Assembly: GCA_016748015.1 (NCBI GenBank)
Contig: JAAOMT010000597.1
Location: 386,351 to 450,350 of the forward strand
From: Geosiphon pyriformis
Lineage: Eukaryota > Glomeromycota > Glomeromycetes > Archaeosporales > Geosiphonaceae
Reading direction: 5' to 3'
Length of the DNA stretch: 64,000 nt
Shown here: positions 56,669-64,000 of the stretch, one piece after another
Position numbering within the stretch: the stretch's first letter is position 1
Layout of the letters: each line of letters starts with the position of its first letter
Made by a program: the position numbers and the translations under genes
The notes under the pieces: model-generated
Databases searched by the model: none
Seen by the model: the letters and a program-made list of their open reading frames with translations, nothing else
Told to the model about the DNA's origin: nothing

Positions 56669-57625
56669 TATTACTAAAGGTTTTTGGTCTTTTTTCTTAA
56701 ATGTTGTTAATGTTTGTTGTTTGTGAATTCACATTTTCTAGAAGTAGTTGGATCTTCAATAACTGAATTTATCTTTAAATTATTTTTTATAATTTAAACT
56801 GCTAGACTTATAAGTAAAATGGCCAATTCTATACCAGTTACTTTATGTAATTATATTGTAGTAAATGTTAACTCTTTTTCAGAAATTGCTTGTCTAGAAG
56901 CTCATTAAAATGTGTAATTACTTTGCTGTAAAAGTTAACTCTTTTACAGAAATTTTGTTTATAGACTACTTTAATATTATAATAAGAAAAGTAAAAAAAA
57001 ATAAAAGAAATATAAAAGAAATAAAATTTTATCAATAGAATCGTTTTCTATTCAGATCTGGAATCACTAACAAATTATTGAAATTGGTAGCTAATCAATT
57101 TTAAAACATTAGTTGAATTTTGGGAATTTCAAGTGTAATAATTAAAAATTTAGATTTTTTGAATATTTAATTTTTATTTTATTTGTAAAGATATATAAAG
57201 AATAATGAATTCTAATTAAGATGTCTAATGGAAAGTAAAATATATTTTCTGAAAAAAGAAGCTCTTTTTTAATACAACTTGTTGTAGTACTAGTTTTTGA
57301 ATTTGCACTTTTTTCTTTGCTATAATTTCAGTAAACTAAAGATATATTTTGGCAAACTACGAGTTATTTCTATAAACTATTAATTATTTTGGCCAATTTC
57401 TATTAATTTCAGCAAATTTTGACTATATTAAATGATTCAGAGTATTGTGTAATTTGATTATCTTAATTTTTATAGTACAAATCGGGTTATTAATTAAATA
57501 GTAATATTTAATAATTTGATTAACTAATAAGTAATAATTGAAATAATAATAATATATGCTAATTAATGCTAGAAATTAAAAGAGTAATTTCATGCTAATT
57601 AATAGCTAAAATTCTATTGGTAACA
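56669..57625 (-). repeat. B2 3' LTR (957 bp)
   Basis: Colinear with 2088-3046. The ends decayed to tattactaaagg and tattggtaaca. The tttcgg motifs have mostly become ttttgg or tttcag. Confidence 0.88.
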
Positions 57626-57639
57626 TAATTTTCTCCTTA

Positions 57640-58320
57640 AGACTGAGCTCTGACAAAGTCCAAACACTATCTGTAATACTAAAATAGTGGTCCAAAATAA
57701 TCATGATGATTTAGTCTGAAAATTGTTGAAATTTCAGTTCTGTGAGTTTGTCAATGTATTAAATTTTTATTGGTTGCAGTATTGAATTTTGTAGGACATT
57801 TTCACAAGTGTTGAACAAGTTATAGAGTCTAAAAACTATTTTAAGTTTGTAGTGAGTGTTTGTTGGTTCAGCTGCTGTTTTAAATTCATTGTGACTTTGT
57901 TTTTGTATAACTTTAGGGGTAAAATTTGTTGCTTTAAGTTCTAGTTTTTATTTATAAAGTGTTTTTTTAATATGAAAATATCTATAGATAAAAGTATGTT
58001 CAATGTTTCATTTATTGAAAAGTAATAAAAGTTTTTGTTAGAATGTGGCATTTAGTAAGATGTCAATAGAGACAATTAAAAAATTTTCTTTTAAAGCTTG
58101 TTTTAAAAGTTCTGGTAGTTAATTTTCAGAATAATTTCTTGTGTTTTTTCTATAAAAGTGATAATTCTAAGAATTATTTACTACTAGTATCATAGTTTTT
58201 TTTTGAATATGATTAATTTAATTTTTATTAATTGTTATGGATAAGTCAAAAAGTGTTTTTAAAGCTAATATTAATTTTTGAGATAATTGTTTAATGTTTC
58301 AAAGAATAATCATAATAAAC
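57640..58320 (-). pseudogene. B2 third ORF, decayed
   Basis: Aligns with B1 3048-3743 over its length, including the region before the polypurine tract, but with many stops. It shows the third ORF is a stable part of family B. Confidence 0.6.
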
Positions 58321-58484
58321 AATAATTAACTAAGAATAAAATTTAAGAAAAAAAATAAAAAAATAATTTTTAGGTATAAAGTTTTTATGTGTTTTTGGGT
58401 TTGAATATTTTTTGTAATTATTTACTATTTTTGTTTTATGTTTGTATTATCAAAAAAATTATTATAAGTAATATTAAATTAAGT

Positions 58485-59644
58485 GTTCAAGTTTGGTTAT
58501 TGTTTTACTACAACTATTGGTTCTAAATTTCAGGAAATATCTTCAGGATTAATTAAAAAGGAATGTGTACCAATTTGTGAAATTAGTGGTTCAAGATTGT
58601 TTCTGAAATAATAATGTTTCAATTAATCTTCATATGCAACTTTTGCTAAGATTTTGTTATTAAGTCTTAACATATATAATCTATTGCCTAGAATTTTATG
58701 AATATAGAATAGTCCATCTTATTTATATTCAAATTTTCTATTCTATTGTTTTTTAGCCTTAGTTTTGTGCAAAAAAACTTTGTTTCAATTTTAAATTTAT
58801 TAATAACTGTTGGCAATTTGTTGTCATGCCATTTTTTTTGTTAAGTTTAAGAATGTTTAATATGAATTGTTGCTATTTATTATTTTTCTTCCAAAGTACT
58901 AAGCAGAATATAAGCTCTTTATTAAAGTATCTCTTAGAAGTTTTTTTCAGTAATTGGTTGTACTGAGTATGTTTTTACTGTAAAATTAATTGGTAATATT
59001 GCTATTTTTCTATAAGTTAAATCAAATAGTATGTGTTTTATTGTATCTTGTTTTAGTGTTTTGTATGTCAATAATATTAATGGGATAAAGATATTTTATT
59101 TCTGCTTAAAATTGGTTGAGACTTTGGCTAATAATTCACACAATATTTTATTAAAACATTTTACTAATCTATTTGTTTGTAGATGATCTGGTAAAGATAA
59201 GAGTTGTTTAATATTGAATCATTTACAAATTTCTTGTATTAAGTTGTTTACAAAGTGTGTTTCTTAATCAGATAAAAGTTTAATTGGGCATTTATGTCTA
59301 CAAATGATGTTTTTATAAATAAAATTTGCTACTGATTTGGCATCTGCTTTTTGAATGGCTCTGGCTTCAGACTATTTGGTAAAGTAATTTACTATAACTA
59401 CAATATAACAATTTCTTTGGTTTGTAATAAATAGTGGTTTGACTAAATTAATACCAATTCTGTTAAAAGATTGTCCAACTTTAATTGAATTTAGAGATTT
59501 AGTAAGTTAAATTCTTCTTTTTTTTGACAACTATTATATGATTCTACATACTATCAAATGTTTTTTTGTATTTAGGGCCAAAAATAATGTTTAAATATTC
59601 TTTGAATTGTTTCATTTCTTCCCAAATGTGCTGAAAAAAGATCT
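58485..59644 (-). pseudogene. B2 integrase, decayed
   Basis: Colinear with B1 3852-5030. It has recognisable core blocks and K-A-D-A-K-S-V-A near 59335, where B1 has TGA before A-D-A-K. Stops throughout. Confidence 0.78.
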
Positions 59645-60690
59645 GTGTACATGTTGTATAAAATTGTTTTTTTTATTCTTTTGTACTAATCTAAGTGGTT
59701 TGTTTGAATTTCTGCAATTTTTATAATAGATTTTGTTATAGTGAATAAAGTATTGTTTTGCTTGATATTGTAATTGGTGTTTTTCACTTAGAGACCAGTT
59801 TTCTAACATGGTAAGAGTTTCCAAATAGTTTTTAATGTTATTGTAATTTCTGGAATCTATTGTTGTTTGATTATTATTTGTTAATAGATTAGTAAGTTGT
59901 AATAGGATTGCTGTTAGTGTTAATCCTGTTTTATTCTTGAAAGACTATTAATATTGGTGTGTAGTTTTTTTGATTTGTGATGTACAATATATGTGCATGT
60001 TGTATAAAATTGTTTTTTTATTCTTTTGTACTAATCTAAGTGGTTTGTTTGAATTTCTGCAATTTTTATAATAGATTTTGTTATAATGAATAAAGTATTG
60101 TTTTGCTTGGTATTGTAATTGGTATTTTTTACTTAGAGACCAGTTTTCTGGCATGATAAGAGTCTCCAAATAGTTTTTAATATTGTTGTAATTTCTGGAA
60201 TCTATTGTTATTTGATTATTATTTGTTAATAGATTGGTAAGTTGTGATAGGATTGCTGTTAGTGTTAATTCTGTTTTATTCTTGAAAGACTATTAACATT
60301 GGTGTGTAGTTTTTTTGGTTTGTGATGTACAATATATGTGTATGTTGTATAAAATTGTTTTTTTTTATTCTTTTGTACTAATCTAAGTGGTTTGTTTGAA
60401 TTTTTGCAATTTTTATAATAGATTTTGTTATAGTAAATAAAGTATTGTTTTGTTTGGTATTGTAATTGGTGTTTTTCACTTAGAGACCAGTTTTCTGGCA
60501 TAGTAAAAGTTTCCAAATAGTTTTTAATGTTGTTGTAATTTCTGAGATCTATTGTTGTTTGATTATTATTTGTTAATAGATTAGTAAGTTATAATAGGAT
60601 TGCTGTTAGTATTAATCCTGTTTTATTCTTGAAAAACTATTAACATTGGTGTGTAGTTTTTTTGGTTTGTGATGTACAATATATTTGTAG
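59645..60690 (-). repeat. 345-bp tandem triplication in B2
   Basis: Three head-to-tail copies, period 347 then 344 bp (anchor atgttgtata at 59651, 59998, 60342). Each holds the end of RNase H (the S-L-S-R block) and the region before integrase (E-N-W-S-L-S-x-K). Each gives a similar small open segment (59612-59824, 59948-60169, 60265-60516). B1 has this region once (about 5025-5360). Confidence 0.9.
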
Positions 60691-61334
60691 TCTGCTAGGA
60701 AATTATTCTATCAAAATTGTTTGGCACTTTGTTCAGATTTTTTTTTATTGAGCCATTTAAGACCAATATTATCAATTATTATGTCAAATTCTTTCTCATT
60801 CTTCAGATACTATTGACAATATTTAAGAATTCAAATGACTGCAATGGCTTCTAATTTTGTTGAAACATATTTGAGTTCTGTTGGTTTGAATGTTCTATTG
60901 ACATAAACAATTACTTGTTTATTGCCATTGTTATTTAATTGTGATAATATGACACCAAAAGCTATGTATGAAGCATTAGTGGCTAATTGGAATTGTTTAT
61001 TAAAGTCTGGATAAGTGAGAATTAATATTGTTATAAGTTTTTTTTTGAAAGTATTGAATACAGTTTATTGTGCTAAAGTCTATTGGTATTTAATATTTTT
61101 ATTAATAAAATGATTGAGAAATTTTACAATTTCCAAAAATTCTTTGATAAATTTTCAGTAGTAGGAAGCTAAACCAACAAATTTTTTTAGTTTTGTGGTA
61201 TTTTGGAAAATTTTAAAGTTTTTTACAGCACTGATTGTTCTTGAATTAGGTGACACTCCATCTTTACTAACAATATAATTAAGAAAAATCAAACTTGTTT
61301 TTTCAAAGTAATATTTTTCAATGTTCAATTTGAA
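60691..61334 (-). pseudogene. B2 RNase H and RT thumb, decayed
   Basis: Colinear with B1 5360-6006, with stops. The L-K-W-L string near 60750 and the F-L-x-x-I-V-S region near 61270 are traceable. Confidence 0.75.
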
Positions 61335-62060
61335 TCCTGCTTTTTGTAATCATTAAAAAACTTTTCACAGGTAAATCAAATAAGCTTCAAAGCTTGGAGA
61401 GTATACATTAGTGTTATTAAGATAGACAATTATTGATTACCATAAGAGTTTTTTATAAACAACATTCATGAGTTACTGAAATGTTGTTGGTGTATTAAAA
61501 AGTCTAAATAACATAATATTAAACTCATAGTTTTCTCTTTGAGTTGTAAATACTGTTTTAAGATGATCTTTAAAGTTTATTTCGACTTGCCAGTATCTAT
61601 TTTTCAAGTTTAATGTTGAAAAGAACTTGGCTTTTCCCAAAGCATCTAACATATTGTCAATTTTTAAAAATGGGTATGTATCTTTAATTATAACACTATT
61701 CAATTAACAATAGTTAACACAAAATCTGATTTTTCTATTTTTTTTTAATAAAAACCACTGATAAGACTTATAAACTTTTTGATGATTAAATTAATCTATT
61801 ATTAAGCATTTTTTGAATCTTTTTTTTAATAAATTGGTGGCTAGAAGATAGAACTTGGTAAGCTTGTTGTCATTTTAGTGAAGCATTTTCTGTATGGATT
61901 TGGTGTTGAACAATATTTGTTTTTCCTAAATCATTGTTATCTTTTGCAAATATATTGGCATATTTAACAATTAACTGTTTTAGTTGTTTTTGTTGTTGGA
62001 GTTCTAAGGGGCCCATGTTGATTCAAAAAAGTTTTTCTTCTAAAATGTAATAGTTTTTAA
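61335..62060 (-). pseudogene. B2 reverse transcriptase, decayed
   Basis: The open part 61473-61703 holds the F-S-T-L-N-L block (Asp to Asn) and R-Y-W-Q-V with TGG kept. The active-site loop near 61418 reads Y-L-N-N. Upstream, the S-P-W-S-S-P block shows TAA where B1 has TGA. Confidence 0.8.
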
Positions 62061-62429
62061 TAGTAGAAGTGATGTTTGGATTTAAAAATAAGATATATTT
62101 CACAATTACAATAAAATTATTAACAATCTAAAGGGTTTCATTTTGAAAGATATTGCTATATATAATTCCAATTTCTAATTTATTTAATAAAATAATAGAG
62201 TAATTGTTCAGGTTGTAGAATGTAACTTGAAATTTCTTCATTTTTTGTGGAATATAAACATTTAGAATTGAAATTTCATGCTTTAAACAGATTTTTTTAT
62301 TGAATTCAAAGATTTGTTGAATGATAGTAGACTTAAAACAAATGTAAATTTTATAATATTCTTTAAAAAATAAAATAGTAATTGGTAAGATTTATTTTGT
62401 GCATTAAGAGCTATGTTTATTAGAACTAT

Positions 62430-62900
62430 AAATTATTTAGTTGAACCAAAATTTTGGATTCCTCTTTTGCTTTTTTTTAGTTGTTTTTTGTTGTTAACTG
62501 ATTGCAAATCTGAAATGTTAATTAAAAGTAGATAAATAGCTTAAGTAATCTTCTCTATATGTTTAATTTTAAATAGTTTGTCAGTTTTATTTTGTAGCAT
62601 GATAGTAATGTCTTCAGTATATCTTGTATTTATGACTCCTCCTTTGACATTGATTTTTTTGCTTGCCAATAATAATCAGGAAGCAATTTAAATTATTGCT
62701 TCTGGTAGTATTTCAAGAGCAATTTTTAAGTTGATCTTTGTTAAGGTTTTTGGTTAGAAGACCAAAGTGTTTTTTTCTGGATATTGTAAATTATATTCAG
62801 CATTTATTTCGTGTGTTTTTTCTGGTTTGATTCTTTGGCCATTGTTGTTAAAATATTTGAGTTGTATGGCAGGCTGATTTTCAGTAAGATAGATTAGTAT
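62430..62900 (-). pseudogene. B2 dUTPase, decayed
   Basis: Colinear with B1 7129-7600. Motif 5 reads R-G-I-Q-N-F-G-S-T near 62440-62470; the motif 4, 3 and 2 regions are recognisable (62520-62690) but broken. This third copy confirms the dUTPase as part of family B. Confidence 0.75.
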
Positions 62901-62989
62901 TATTGCAATTTTTTTTTTTGGTTTGGGTTTCCTAAATTTGATTTTGTATTCATTACTTTTACTGGACAGAAAAATGCTAATTATATAGT

Positions 62990-63640
62990 ATTCTGAACAT
63001 TATTGGTTATCACAAAGCATAATATATTCTTCATATAGTTGAATGTTCATTTGTTTTAATTATTAAATTTAAGCTTTTTTGGTTAAATAAACATAACTTG
63101 TGGTTTGATAATAGGTTTTTATTTTATTTTCATAATTAAATCCAGCTAATTTTAGTGTATATTTGATATATTCTGCTTTTTTTATCTAGCAAACATCTTT
63201 TTATGTGGCTCTATTAATTAAAGCCATTGCTAAATCAAAGATCATTTCAGTATTATAAAAGTAATAATAGAGTTTATTAAAAATACTGTTGTATACTGCA
63301 TTGAAAGGTGTTCTTTTTTTGATTTTTTTTGAGATTAATAAGACATATTGACAGGTTTGATCACATACTTTTTCTCTTATTGTAATATTAATTCAGTTGT
63401 ATTTTTCTGGTAGCATTTTTCTACATATAAGACAAGAAGTATTGTCCCATTTTTCACTTTGTTTGAGGTATTCAAATTGTTTTTTATGACATGCTTTGCA
63501 AAAATAGCAGATATATGTTTTATATTTTTCTTTTAGAGATATATATGCTCCTATTGATAAAAGTTTCTTCTTGTAATCTTTACATTTAAGTAAAATATAG
63601 GGTAGTTGTTTTTATAGTTCTGGTATAGAGTATTGAACAA
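62990..63640 (-). pseudogene. B2 Cys-rich domain, decayed
   Basis: Colinear with B1 7690-8330. Several C-x2-C pairs remain (for example near 63480-63510 and 63425). It carries a TGA in the E-x-N-stop-I string exactly as B1. Confidence 0.65.
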
Positions 63641-63779
63641 CATTATATTTTCTAGTTTCTTCAAAAATTTTTTGTTCTGTTTCTTCAGCCTAATTGGATG
63701 TTAATCTAAAAGTTATAAAGATTTTGATCACTGGTTTTTCTTTTTTCACTTCAAATTCAAATACTGGTGCTTTTTTTGT

Positions 63780-64000
63780 TTTTTTGTTGAAAGTATCACA
63801 AATAACAAGTACTTAGATATATTGTTTTTGATATGAAATCTTGAGTTTTTAAGTTTTTTAGTCTAGATTTGCATTGGCTTTAAAAAGCCAATTATTTCTA
63901 ATTAGAGCTTAATATTAAGATGCATCTATAACAAGAACTTTAATTAGAATAGTGATTCCATCAATTGTAAAGAAAAAATTATCAATTTCTTCTACTAAAG
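63780..64000 (-). pseudogene. B2 protease C-terminus, runs off window
   Basis: Matches B1 8500-8710: the N-W-L-K-K-A-N-A-N-L stretch near 63870-63900. TAA stands at the position where B1 has TGA after Q-H-A. The rest of the element is outside. Confidence 0.7.

Larger units (their letters stand above)
56669..64000 (-). mobile_element. Ty3/gypsy element B2 (family B), partial and old
   Basis: A minus-strand family B element whose 5' half (gag, 5' LTR) lies beyond the window end. It is colinear with B1 2088 to about 8710 but with many C/T and G/A differences and an extra tandem triplication. No open frame exceeds about 83 codons. B1 and B2 both have TGA before the L-Q-K-A-G string and in the E-x-N-stop-I string. 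Confidence 0.9.

Overview
The window is a dense, AT-rich graveyard of retrotransposons. I find no host protein gene, tRNA or rRNA. The long 3-domain gag-pol polyproteins, the CCHC/RNase H LINEs and the strong A+T bias suggest a filamentous fungus with a repeat-bloated genome. The style of the LINE proteins and of the gypsy elements reminds me of arbuscular mycorrhizal fungi (Glomeromycotina). That attribution is an inference from memory, not a search result.

Three Ty3/gypsy-type LTR families and several LINE copies can be separated. Family A has LTRs of about 665-750 bp beginning TGTTATGG, lacks a dUTPase, and carries an extra ORF after integrase. Family B has LTRs of about 960 bp beginning TGTTACCAGA, with pol order PR - Cys-rich - dUTPase - RT - RNase H - IN - extra ORF. 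Family C has LTRs of about 745-865 bp, the same unusual Cys-rich/dUTPase insertion, and a short extra ORF. LINE copies (L1 to L4) have ORF1 and an ORF2 with endonuclease, RT, RNase H and a C-terminal CCHC-like finger.

Layout. A plus-strand A element (A1) fills 1-23305. It is interrupted by B1 (2088-10923, minus, 4-bp TSD ATGC), by A2 (12934-20652, minus, TSD CTAC) and by a solo C LTR (21022-21887). A1 itself, the full-length A3 (23324-31099, plus, TSD ATAT) and LINE L2 (31806-43752, 11-bp TSD) all sit inside an older A copy, A4 (visible at 23306-23323, 31100-31805 and 43764-44125). L2 is in turn split by the C element C1 (32440-42444, minus). A minus-strand LINE L1 follows (about 44240-50945). 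Next comes about 4.7 kb of extreme A+T sequence. Its second half is a fossil C LTR (about 53300-54066) and a fossil LINE (L3, about 54070-55620) in which most G:C pairs have become A:T. A plus-strand LINE ORF1 fragment (L4, about 55620-56668) is cut by B2 (56669 to the window end, minus), an old B element with a 345-bp segment present three times.

All coding regions are broken by in-frame stops. These usually sit where a sister copy has TGG, CAA/CAG or CGA, as expected of C-to-T/G-to-A decay (5mC deamination or a RIP-like process). B1 and A2 are the best preserved. The features most worth a second look are the dUTPase plus zinc-ribbon-like module between protease and RT in two families, the third ORF after integrase in all three families, the variable 12-bp arrays next to the LTR TATA box, and the readable insertion chronology. 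A 20-N assembly gap at 10343-10362 hides the B1 primer-binding site, the gag start and part of its 5' LTR.
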